Assembly: GCA_017461465.1 (NCBI GenBank)
Contig: JAFTYN010000034.1
Location: 1 to 7,120, forward strand
Origin: Bacilli bacterium
Lineage (GTDB): Bacteria; Bacillota_I; Bacilli_A; RF39; UBA660
DNA length: 7,120 nt
Reading direction: 5' to 3'
Position numbers and translations under genes: made by a program. Position 1 is the stretch's first letter. Each line of letters starts with the position of its first letter. The notes beneath the pieces were generated by a model, which worked only from the letters and a program-made list of their open reading frames with translations, was not told where the DNA came from and did no database searches. Positions 1 through 5,420 of the stretch are shown here, one piece after another.

Positions 1-1508
1 CAAATACTAGTTACAATAGTCTTTAATAATCCACTTGTAGAAGTAGCATTTAATGCATTATAGTATCCTGTATTAATTAAAGATTTTTCATTAATAAATC
101 TTAAATAGAAATCAAAATATTTTTCAAATACTTCATTATTATTAATATCTCTAATCATATATTCATAATTACCATTTAATGCATAACGTGCATCCACTTT
201 ATAATCTCTAAAATTACTTTCTTTATAAAAATTATAAGTAGCTTCATCAATTACTACAACACTATTATCATTCATATTTGCCATTAAATCTTCTAATCTG
301 TCATAACTTTTGATATTAGCTTTAACTTTTTCAAGTTCAGCTTCAATCTTTGTATTCTTTAAAGTTAAAACACTTTCTCCAGTTAAGGAATTAGCTGAAT
401 TAACATTAATATTATTACCATATTTAGATACAACAACAATTTGTTCATCATATGGTGAAACAGTTAAATAAGTATCTAAATCATATTTTGCTTTATTATA
501 TTTATCAAAATAAAAATCTATTTTACCATTACTAAATGCTTCTCTTAAACGGTCTACACTAGGATAACTTTGGAAAGTCACTTCCACATTAGCGATATCA
601 GAAAAACTTTTAATAATAGCACTATTAATACCAACTAATTTACCATTTACTTCAATCTCAAATGGGGCATTTTCAACAAAACCATAAATATATCTCTTAC
701 TTTTAAACTTAACTTCAGATTGTTTTTCAGTATCACTTATTCTAAAGTAAGTATTAGTAAATTCATTAGCATAAATACTATCATAGTTTTCACTACTCCA
801 TTTTTTATAATACTTATCTAAAATATTATTTAACTTTTTAGTATCTCCTAAAGAAATAACATAGTTATCCTTTAGTTCATCAATATTATAATTTATATAT
901 AAATCTTTATATAAATCTTCCATACTTAAATAAATTATTTTGGGAAGGACTATAAAATCTAGTTCTGATTTTTCTTCTTTATAAGAAATTAATAAATCTT
1001 CAATATTTTCATATGGAGTATATGATAAATCATCACACGCTAAATATTTATTAATATTTTCTAGATTTTTTTCAAGAACACCTACTCTAGCATGACTAAT
1101 TTCATTTAAACTATTATATTTTACTTTCTTTTTAGATATAACAGCGTAATTATCACTATATACTAAAATATCATCCTTGTCTAATTTATCAACTACTTTA
1201 AAAGCATATTCTTCATTTACAGCTTCACCATATTCATATGATATTTTATTAAATTCTAAACCTGTATCTTCTTCAATAGCTTCAAAAAAATCAAATAATA
1301 ATCCTTCTCCAGAATTATTTAAAATAGCTATATTATTTACTATTCCAAAATCTATAACTTTATTTTTATTACTCTCAATCCATTGCTTTTCTACTAAAGT
1401 AAGCGTTGAATCTTTATCTTGATTAGTGAATACAAAATATAAAACACCTGTTATAGCTAATATTAATACCATCGCTATTATTATAATAATATTTCGTTTC
1501 TTCTTCAT
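1..1508 (-). CDS. Membrane-anchored sensor protein with tandem solute-binding (SBP_bac_3/BvgS-like) modules, C-terminus cut by window edge
   Basis: The frame is open from the ATG at 1508 to the left edge, giving 502 residues with no stop, so the gene continues beyond the window. Residues 6-27 are a strong N-terminal membrane segment after a KKKR start, so the protein is probably anchored with its next part outside the cell. Residues 37-240 begin with LTLVEKQWIE, the typical lead-in of BvgS-type Venus-flytrap sensor domains. Residues 270-480 form a second, clearer family 3 solute-binding module: YGFVENAPFEIEVNGKLVG (273-292) matches the ligand-lobe start of these domains. In known families, tandem modules of this kind sit in front of GGDEF, EAL or histidine kinase outputs after a second membrane segment; which one follows here cannot be seen. 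A stand-alone transporter binding protein is less likely, because two modules are fused and no lipobox is present. A Shine-Dalgarno AAGGTGG lies 4-5 bases before the ATG. The upstream gene ends 12 bases away, so the two are co-transcribed. Confidence 0.8.
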   Translation of the reverse strand, partial: MKKKRNIIIIIAMVLILAITGVLYFVFTNQDKDSTLTLVEKQWIESNKNKVIDFGIVNNIAILNNSGEGLLFDFFEAIEEDTGLEFNKISYEYGEAVNEEYAFKVVDKLDKDDILVYSDNYAVISKKKVKYNSLNEISHARVGVLEKNLENINKYLACDDLSYTPYENIEDLLISYKEEKSELDFIVLPKIIYLSMEDLYKDLYINYNIDELKDNYVISLGDTKKLNNILDKYYKKWSSENYDSIYANEFTNTYFRISDTEKQSEVKFKSKRYIYGFVENAPFEIEVNGKLVGINSAIIKSFSDIANVEVTFQSYPSVDRLREAFSNGKIDFYFDKYNKAKYDLDTYLTVSPYDEQIVVVSKYGNNINVNSANSLTGESVLTLKNTKIEAELEKVKANIKSYDRLEDLMANMNDNSVVVIDEATYNFYKESNFRDYKVDARYALNGNYEYMIRDINNNEVFEKYFDFYLRFINEKSLINTGYYNALNATSTSGLLKTIVTSI

Positions 1509-1520
1509 ACTACCACCTTA

Positions 1521-1979
1521 CTAACTATTATTAGACCAAACGAAATCTTCAGTTGTTTTATGTTTATATCCTATGATAGGATATGTCGAAGTTTCATTAG
1601 CTCCCGAATCTAGTACATATACTTGAATATCATAAAACTTAAGTTCACTTTCTGTAAAATTATCTTTAACAATCTTTGAAAGTTCCTTACTACTACTTAT
1701 ACTAGTATCATCATTAACAGTTATCATAAAGTTAATCAATCTACCTTCAATGTGTGAACTAACTTTAGTAACACTAGCATTTTCTTTTAAAGCTTTCTCT
1801 ATATCATTAAGATAACCTTCACTTACAGGAACTTTTTCTATTCCTTCTAAACGATTACCATAAACTTCCCCTGAGCCACCAAACCATAGCATTAAAAATA
1901 CACCTAAACATCCAAGTAGAAGCACAATAAAAATAATTAAACATATAAGCTCTACTTTATGTTTCTTAAAATATTTCAT
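1521..1979 (-). CDS. Small single-pass membrane protein of unknown function (152 aa)
   Basis: I do not recognise a named family. Residues 9-33 are a long hydrophobic helix after a basic N-terminus (KYFKKHK), so the rest, about 120 residues, most likely lies outside the membrane. That part looks like one compact alpha/beta domain: an amphipathic stretch around 55-70, then strands such as GRLINFMITV and KFYDIQVYVLD, ending in a hydrophilic tail with IIGYKHKTTEDFVW (135-148). I chose the ATG at 1979. An in-frame GTG at 1991 would add four residues, but it lies inside GAGGTG (1989-1994), a good ribosome binding site 9 bases before the ATG. The gene is the first of an operon with its own promoter and is followed after 12 bases by the sensor gene, so a role as partner or accessory of that sensor is a reasonable guess and no more. 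Confidence 0.8.
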   Translation of the reverse strand: MKYFKKHKVELICLIIFIVLLLGCLGVFLMLWFGGSGEVYGNRLEGIEKVPVSEGYLNDIEKALKENASVTKVSSHIEGRLINFMITVNDDTSISSSKELSKIVKDNFTESELKFYDIQVYVLDSGANETSTYPIIGYKHKTTEDFVWSNNS

Positions 1980-1988
1980 CTTATATTT

Positions 1989-1994
1989 CACCTC
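1989..1994 (-). promoter_or_regulatory. Ribosome binding site that fixes the start at 1979
   Basis: GAGGTG on the minus strand lies 9 bases before the ATG at 1979. The GTG inside it is in frame with the gene (1991-1989), so it could be miscalled as the start. Its role as the binding site argues for the ATG. Confidence 0.6.
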
Positions 1995-2003
1995 AATAAT
2001 GAC

Positions 2004-2032
2004 ATTATACTATAAATTACTTAATATATCAA
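2004..2032 (-). promoter_or_regulatory. SigA-type promoter for the 152-aa protein/sensor operon
   Basis: On the minus strand, TTGATA (2032-2027) and TATAAT (2009-2004) are separated by exactly 17 bases. This is one mismatch from the SigA consensus in the -35 box and perfect in the -10 box. Transcription would begin near 1997, leaving a leader of about 18 bases that still contains the full ribosome binding site. It sits directly after the ytxH terminator, so this operon is transcribed independently of the upstream one. In AT-rich DNA a TATAAT alone means little; the correct spacing and position make this one convincing. Confidence 0.7.
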
Positions 2033-2039
2033 TTATGAG

Positions 2040-2063
2040 AAAAAAACATACATATAGTATGTT
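2040..2063 (-). terminator. Intrinsic terminator of the lipoprotein-ytxGH operon
   Basis: Read on the minus strand, AACATAC (2063-2057), a 5-base loop and GTATGTT (2051-2045) form a 7-bp perfect stem followed by further T residues to 2040. The TAA stop codon of ytxH (2064-2062) overlaps the first arm. The stem is AT-rich and short, so efficiency may be modest. On the plus strand the stem is followed by A and then TTTTT, but no plus-strand gene is nearby to need it. Confidence 0.6.
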
Positions 2064-2478
2064 ATTTTTCTTCTTTTGTGTTTTCTAATTTTTCTAAAAC
2101 TTCTTTAGTTACTTCAATAGCTTTTTCTTTAACATTATTTGCTGTTTCTTCTAAAACAGGTGTTCCTTTTTCAACAGCATAATTAACTAATTCTTCAGCC
2201 ATATCTTGAATTTCTTTAGCTTTCTTTTTAGCAACTTTTAATACTTTTTCTTTATCTAGATCTGCTAAAGATTCTTTAATTTCAAATACTTTAGCTTCTA
2301 CATTTTCCTTAACTTCATCAACATCAACGTTTTTTAATTCTTCAAGCATCTTTTCAAATTGTGCTTTTAACTCTTTTCTTGTTTCTGAACCAGCTTTAGG
2401 AGCTAATAATACACCTGCAGCAGCTCCAATTCCTATACCTGCTAAAAATTTAAAAAATCCACCTTTTTTCTTAGTCAT
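2062..2478 (-). CDS. ytxH: YtxH-family membrane-associated protein
   Basis: The 138-residue product has the YtxH-family hallmark at the N-terminus: a Gly/Ala-rich membrane segment (about 8-26) running into LLAPKAGSETRKELK (24-38). The remainder is a long, charged, Lys/Glu-rich helical region with regular heptad-like spacing (about 35-135), likely a coiled coil extending from the membrane. YtxH proteins are small stress-associated proteins of Firmicutes whose biochemical role is not known; in Bacillus subtilis the ytxGHJ operon is under general-stress (SigB) and SigH control. Here no ytxJ follows: a terminator comes at once. The start ATG at 2478 is one base after the ytxG stop and is served by AGGAGG at 2493-2488 inside the ytxG end, so translation of the two is probably coupled. 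The family assignment is firm; cellular function is open. Confidence 0.88.
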   Translation of the reverse strand: MTKKKGGFFKFLAGIGIGAAAGVLLAPKAGSETRKELKAQFEKMLEELKNVDVDEVKENVEAKVFEIKESLADLDKEKVLKVAKKKAKEIQDMAEELVNYAVEKGTPVLEETANNVKEKAIEVTKEVLEKLENTKEEK

Positions 2479-2479
2479 A

Positions 2480-2782
2480 TTAAAAATCCTCCTCTTCTGT
2501 TTCTGTCTTTTTCTTTTTACTTTTTTTCATAAATAAAGTATTTATCGCATTAGAAATTAAGTATGAAAACTTATCTCCAAAACTACTTAATGCATCAGCT
2601 GTAGAATCAACAATATTAAATACACCATCTAATTTTTTAACCTTACCATTAACATCATCTACAACAGCATCTACTTTACCTAAAGTTTTAATTAATCTTA
2701 TAACTAAAACAATTAAAGCTATTACTAGTATAATCAATAAACCATATAATATTACTGGAAATATTTCATTTAAAGTTTCCAT
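2480..2782 (-). CDS. ytxG: YtxG-like (DUF948-type) small membrane protein
   Basis: The 100-residue protein has one long N-terminal hydrophobic helix (about 8-31), then a helical segment with KVDAVVDDVNGKVKKLD (36-52), which resembles the DUF948/YtxG pattern of repeated hydrophobic positions after the membrane. The tail is a run of Lys followed by Glu (86-99), typical of a cytosolic end. The main support beyond the sequence is position: it directly precedes ytxH, as ytxG does in Bacillus. It begins two bases after the stop of the preceding gene, with a modest ribosome binding site (GGTGA, 6 bases before the ATG), and ends one base before ytxH. Proteins of this kind are thought to sit at the membrane; no activity is known. 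The symbol is by similarity and context and is less certain than that of ytxH. Confidence 0.72.
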   Translation of the reverse strand: METLNEIFPVILYGLLIILVIALIVLVIRLIKTLGKVDAVVDDVNGKVKKLDGVFNIVDSTADALSSFGDKFSYLISNAINTLFMKKSKKKKTETEEEDF

Positions 2783-2784
2783 TA

Positions 2785-3714
2785 TTATTCACCATCCCTT
2801 TTAGAATACATAGAATCAATCAAATTAAATAAATCAGACTCACTAAATTCTTTAGTACGGCTTTTTGTCATTTCAGCATCATATTTGTCATAATCTTTAT
2901 TTAATTCATCTTCAATTAATGCTCCACTTTCAGTATCGTCCTTGTAAAAATCATCTGGTGTAGCAAAATCACTTAAAAAATCATCTAAAGCATCTTTTCT
3001 TTCAAGTTCACCAAATATATCAATTGGTTGCTCACTATAATTTAAACTATCATCAATAATTTCATCTGCTTTTTCATCATAAATATATGTCTCATGACTT
3101 AAAGTACTTTCTAGTTCATCTTCTAAAGTTCCGTATGCTTTCTTTCTAATGTCTTCAACACTAACTTTATCAAATTCACTATAAATAGTTCTCGGCCTTT
3201 TCTTAGTTGTTATTTCATCCTTACGATAGTTCTTATTAAGTACTCCATATACTGGAGAAATAATTGGTGTAGGAGTAAATGTTTTTTTAGCTCCTTCTTT
3301 TTTTACACCGTAACCTGTAATATTTGGAGTAACTACAGTAGTTTCTGTTCTAGTGTAAGTATACTCTTTTTTAACAACTGCAGGTTCTTCATATCTTGCA
3401 TTTCCCATTTCAAAATCTTCATCATCAAAATATTTAGGAAGAGTTTGCTTAATAGGTTCTATAGTTTCTACTTTTTTATAAGAAATTTCTGGTTCAGGTC
3501 TAGTATATACAACTTCTTCTTCTGTTTCATCTTCTAGATCTTCTTCATAAACTTTAGGACTAACCTTTACTTCTTCTTTTTCCTCTTCTTCAACCATCTT
3601 TACCTTTGGCTCTTCAGGTTGTGGAATTTTAACTTGGATAACTTCTTTTTTTATTACATCTTCATCGTCAAGTTCTTCGATGAACATATTTTTTACTTTA
3701 TCTAAAAAACCCAT
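2785..3714 (-). CDS. Acidic, largely disordered protein of unknown function with N-terminal amphipathic helix (309 aa)
   Basis: I do not recognise a characterised family. The start MGFLDKVKNMFIEEL can form an amphipathic helix (F3, L4, V7, M10, F11, L15 on one face), a form seen in peripheral membrane proteins such as SepF, but no SepF domain follows. Residues 16-145 are low in complexity and rich in Glu, Lys, Val and Pro, so probably disordered. A compact motif follows at 146-168, including FTPTPIISPVYGVLNKNY, then a helix-rich acidic region. The protein ends in a hydrophobic patch, DLFNLIDSMY (294-303), that looks like a binding peptide. I chose the ATG at 3714: the in-frame GTG at 3723 lies inside the ribosome binding site GAAGGGTGA (3728-3720). 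The gene follows the lipoprotein gene closely and is two bases from ytxG. The shape suggests a membrane-tethered adaptor or scaffold; that is inference. Confidence 0.8.
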   Translation of the reverse strand: MGFLDKVKNMFIEELDDEDVIKKEVIQVKIPQPEEPKVKMVEEEEKEEVKVSPKVYEEDLEDETEEEVVYTRPEPEISYKKVETIEPIKQTLPKYFDDEDFEMGNARYEEPAVVKKEYTYTRTETTVVTPNITGYGVKKEGAKKTFTPTPIISPVYGVLNKNYRKDEITTKKRPRTIYSEFDKVSVEDIRKKAYGTLEDELESTLSHETYIYDEKADEIIDDSLNYSEQPIDIFGELERKDALDDFLSDFATPDDFYKDDTESGALIEDELNKDYDKYDAEMTKSRTKEFSESDLFNLIDSMYSKRDGE

Positions 3715-3719
3715 TTGTC

Positions 3720-3728
3720 TCACCCTTC
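3720..3728 (-). promoter_or_regulatory. Ribosome binding site that fixes the start at 3714
   Basis: GAAGGGTGA on the minus strand ends 5 bases before the ATG at 3714. An in-frame GTG (3723-3721) within it would otherwise add three residues (MRQ) to the protein. Confidence 0.55.
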
Positions 3729-4331
3729 TTATTCAACTTTAACAAAGTTATTACTTTCTACTTTTGGTTCAAATAAATCATATCTTTCATCTTTATTTTT
3801 AAAATAGTCTTCATCAAGCATAAGCTTAATTACATTACTATTATACTTGATTGTAGATAAAATATATGTCGCATTAAGTACCACATCATTAATATCTTCT
3901 TTTACTACTAAAGCTTCTATTTTTGAATAATTATATAAAAATTCTATTAAGTAATATCCATTTTCTTGCTTATTAATTTCAAGATATCCTTTTTTATCAT
4001 TTATATCTATGTAACTTGAATAATAGCTTTCTTTATTTTCTTCATAAGTAAAATCTTTCTTATAATAATAACTATTTATATCTACATATAGGTAATAATA
4101 ATCACCATTTGAATATAATTTTTCATTATATTCACTTACATCGACATTAATAACACCTCTTGGTTTATAGTACTTATATCCCTTACCAATAGTATTATAT
4201 AGATTATTATTTTTTGATAATACAACATTAATAATAGTATCTATTTTATCAGTATTAATTCTTACTATTGTACATCCTGAAAGAAGAAAAACACATAAAA
4301 GCATTATCATTAACTTTCCTATTCTCTTCAT
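3729..4331 (-). CDS. Tyr-rich lipoprotein of unknown function (200 aa)
   Basis: The N-terminus is a textbook lipoprotein signal: basic KRIGK, a hydrophobic stretch (7-17) and the lipobox LSGC with the acylated Cys at 20. The mature protein, about 180 residues, would be held on the outer face of the cytoplasmic membrane. It is very rich in Tyr (26 of 200), with runs such as DYYYLYVDINSYYYK (76-90), and has alternating hydrophobic patterns suggesting a beta-rich fold. A more motif-like piece is GYKYYKPRGV (51-60). I recognise no enzyme motif or named family. It opens a four-gene operon with the 309-residue protein, ytxG and ytxH, all of which look membrane-linked, so an envelope role is likely. 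The ATG at 4331 has GAAGGTG 5 bases upstream and a strong promoter just before it. The next gene's ATG is 14 bases past its stop, and the stop abuts that gene's ribosome binding site. Confidence 0.85.
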   Translation of the reverse strand: MKRIGKLMIMLLCVFLLSGCTIVRINTDKIDTIINVVLSKNNNLYNTIGKGYKYYKPRGVINVDVSEYNEKLYSNGDYYYLYVDINSYYYKKDFTYEENKESYYSSYIDINDKKGYLEINKQENGYYLIEFLYNYSKIEALVVKEDINDVVLNATYILSTIKYNSNVIKLMLDEDYFKNKDERYDLFEPKVESNNFVKVE

Positions 4332-4351
4332 ATTGCACCTTCTACAACATT

Positions 4352-4378
4352 ATTATACCAAAAAAAACTATTTTTCAA
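4352..4378 (-). promoter_or_regulatory. SigA-type promoter with extended -10 for the lipoprotein-ytxGH operon
   Basis: On the minus strand TGGTATAAT (4360-4352) is a perfect extended -10 box. TTGAAA (4378-4373) is the likely -35 box with a short 15-base spacer, which the extended -10 would tolerate. The predicted start is near 4345, leaving a leader of about 14 bases that keeps the ribosome binding site GAAGGTG. The spacer is the T-run of the trmB terminator, so the two signals share bases. Confidence 0.65.
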
Positions 4379-4386
4379 TAGCTTTT
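4360..4386 (-). terminator. Intrinsic terminator of trmB
   Basis: Read on the minus strand, AAAAGCTATT (4386-4377), the tetraloop GAAA (4376-4373) and AATAGTTTTT (4372-4363) form a 10-bp stem with one G-T pair, followed by more T to 4360. It begins 19 bases after the trmB stop codon. A GNRA-type loop and a T-run of eight are good terminator features, though only the central 5 bp are not A/T run pairing. Confidence 0.6.
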
Positions 4387-4405
4387 CTTAAGTTTACATG
4401 TTAAT

Positions 4406-5044
4406 TTACTGTAATCTAAATTCTGCCATATAAATAGTATCGCCATTAGAAGCAAATCTAGTTTCATACTCTGTAGGAATATTATCTTTTAGTAATTCTT
4501 CCTCTTTATATAAATCTAATGAAATCTTTTCTAATTTATATCCATAATTTACTAGTGACACTAAAGAATATTCAAATAAATGTCTATTATCAGTCTTTTG
4601 ATTTATTACTTTATCTTTCTTAAATACACTATCATATTTAGCTAGAAAAACAGGACTAGTAAGTCTTCTAAGTTCATGTCTATTCTTTGGCCAAGGATCT
4701 GAAAAATTAAGATATATAGTATCTATTTCTTTATTAAAAACTTTATCAATATCTAAAGCATCCATTCTTATTAATTTTAAGTTAGGAATATTAGTATCCT
4801 CTAGTTTTTGAACTGCTCTAACTAAAACACTATCAAATTTTTCTATACCTATATAATTGATATTTGGATTTTTTAAAGCATGGTTATAGATAAAAGTTCC
4901 TTTTCCCATACCTATTTCGATTCTTATAGGATTATCATTATTAAATAGTTTATTAAAATTTCCTTTATGACTTTCAGGATTACTTATTACATAACTAGAG
5001 CTTTCTATTTGTTCTTTTGCATTTTTCACTTTTCTAAGTCTCAT
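4406..5044 (-). CDS. trmB: tRNA (guanine-N7-)-methyltransferase TrmB
   Basis: This cytosolic enzyme transfers a methyl group from S-adenosylmethionine to N7 of G46 in the tRNA variable loop. All family motifs are present in the 212-residue product: the conserved MRLR start with AKE (9-11), the SAM-binding loop EIGMGKG (43-49), the acidic end of the next strand GIEK (66-69), the signature NFSDPWPK (113-120) followed by RH and RRLT (122-129), KTDNRHLFEYSL (150-161), and TEYE (191-194) near the end. Length is normal for the Bacillus type. I chose the ATG at 5044 because homologues begin at MRLR; a frame extension to 5083 would add 13 residues that do not fit the family. A GGTGA ribosome binding site lies 5-7 bases upstream. 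It is a single-gene unit ending in its own terminator and is divergent from the coat-like gene. A housekeeping gene, unrelated in function to its neighbours. Confidence 0.96.
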   Translation of the reverse strand: MRLRKVKNAKEQIESSSYVISNPESHKGNFNKLFNNDNPIRIEIGMGKGTFIYNHALKNPNINYIGIEKFDSVLVRAVQKLEDTNIPNLKLIRMDALDIDKVFNKEIDTIYLNFSDPWPKNRHELRRLTSPVFLAKYDSVFKKDKVINQKTDNRHLFEYSLVSLVNYGYKLEKISLDLYKEEELLKDNIPTEYETRFASNGDTIYMAEFRLQ

Positions 5045-5061
5045 AAAATTCACCAAGGTAG

Positions 5062-5070
5062 ATTTTAACA
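5062..5070 (-). promoter_or_regulatory. Possible extended -10 promoter of trmB
   Basis: TGTTAAAAT on the minus strand (5070-5062) matches an extended -10 box with one mismatch. No good -35 box is seen 17 bases upstream (TTTATT). The predicted start, near 5055, would fall close to the ribosome binding site and leave a very short leader, which lowers confidence. Confidence 0.3.
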
Positions 5071-5078
5071 CATTTTGC

Positions 5079-5105
5079 ACCAAAAATAAATAGATGCATA
5101 TACTT
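5079..5105 (+). promoter_or_regulatory. Possible mother-cell sporulation promoter (SigK- or SigE-like)
   Basis: CACC at 5078-5081 supplies the AC core of a SigK -35 box. After AC (5079-5080) and 16 bases comes CATATACTT (5097-5105), which fits CATANNNTA with one mismatch. The same -10 also resembles the SigE form CATACANT, but no clear SigE -35 box is visible. Transcription would start near 5112, leaving the ribosome binding site at 5118-5124 intact. No convincing SigA -35/-10 pair is seen here. The match is short and the region is AT-rich, so this is suggestive and is mainly supported by the coat-like nature of the gene and the sspI neighbour. Confidence 0.4.
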
Positions 5106-5117
5106 TATTAGAAAGAA

Positions 5118-5124
5118 AAAGGAG
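5118..5124 (+). promoter_or_regulatory. Ribosome binding site that fixes the TTG start at 5133
   Basis: AAAGGAG ends 8 bases before TTG at 5133. An in-frame GTG at 5124 overlaps its last base, so it cannot be the start served by this site. Confidence 0.6.
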
Positions 5125-5132
5125 TGTTTAAA

Positions 5133-5381
5133 TTGAATTGTGATAGAAATAATCAAATAAATGCCTTTCCTATGTATCCAGTATATGGTGGATATATTGA
5201 AAATCCAAATATGATGGGAAATATACCTAATAATATGGTTTATCCTAATACAAATTTTGAAAATAGAATAATTAATCTTGAAAATAGAGTTTCAAGATTA
5301 GAAAATATACTTTCAAATAATAATAACAATAATAGTTGTGGATGTAATAAAAATTATAATGATAACAACTATATAGTATAA
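5133..5381 (+). CDS. Asn-rich coiled-coil protein, putative spore coat-associated protein (82 aa)
   Basis: No named family can be assigned. The protein has three parts. Residues 11-25 hold an aromatic, Pro/Gly-rich piece, AFPMYPVYGGYIENP. Residues 42-60 are a short coiled coil, ENRIINLENRVSRLENIL, with hydrophobic residues at 49, 53, 56 and 60. The tail has six Asn in a row (62-67), then a CGC motif (69-71) and Tyr/Asn to the end. Asn makes up 26 of 82 residues. Tyr/Pro/Gly/Asn-rich composition with Cys pairs and a short coiled coil is common among coat and crust proteins of spores, and the next gene is sspI, so a spore-surface role is likely but inferred. The start is TTG at 5133, chosen from the ribosome binding site spacing; GTG at 5124 would give 85 residues but lies in that site. 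The possible SigK-like promoter fits mother-cell expression. Confidence 0.65.
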   Translation: MNCDRNNQINAFPMYPVYGGYIENPNMMGNIPNNMVYPNTNFENRIINLENRVSRLENILSNNNNNNSCGCNKNYNDNNYIV

Positions 5382-5404
5382 AAATCATATTTATAAACAT
5401 AATA
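5376..5404 (+). promoter_or_regulatory. Possible forespore SigG promoter of sspI
   Basis: GTATA (5376-5380) fits the SigG -35 pattern GHATR, and CATAATA (5398-5404) fits the -10 pattern CATNHTA, with a 17-base spacer. This agrees with SigG control of sspI in Bacillus. The -35 box overlaps the stop codon of the preceding gene. Two cautions apply: such patterns arise by chance in AT-rich DNA, and the predicted start near 5411 would cut into the ribosome binding site GGAGG (5410-5414), giving a leader of only about 10 bases. sspI could instead be read from the upstream promoter. Confidence 0.4.
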
Positions 5405-5420
5405 TATTTGGAGGAATATT

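Noticed and set aside
1177..1422. Plus-strand open frame of 81 codons
   Set aside because: It lies wholly within the minus-strand sensor gene, has no ribosome binding site, and reads as Ser/Leu-rich antisense of that gene's codons.
1..1508. Tandem solute-binding protein as an ABC transporter component
   Set aside because: There is no lipobox, two modules are fused behind a membrane anchor, and no permease or ATPase gene is adjacent on the visible side; a sensor is the better reading.
2062..2478. Late embryogenesis abundant (LEA)-like or apolipoprotein-like protein
   Set aside because: The Lys/Glu helical repeats look similar in composition, but the Gly-rich membrane segment and LLAPKAGSETRKELK identify the YtxH family.
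2785..3714. SepF or another known cell-division protein for the 309-residue product
   Set aside because: Only the first dozen residues resemble SepF; the conserved SepF domain is missing, so no such name is justified.
5045..5083. N-terminal extension of TrmB by 13 residues
   Set aside because: TrmB proteins start at MRLR; the extension has no family counterpart and a GGTGA site serves the ATG at 5044.
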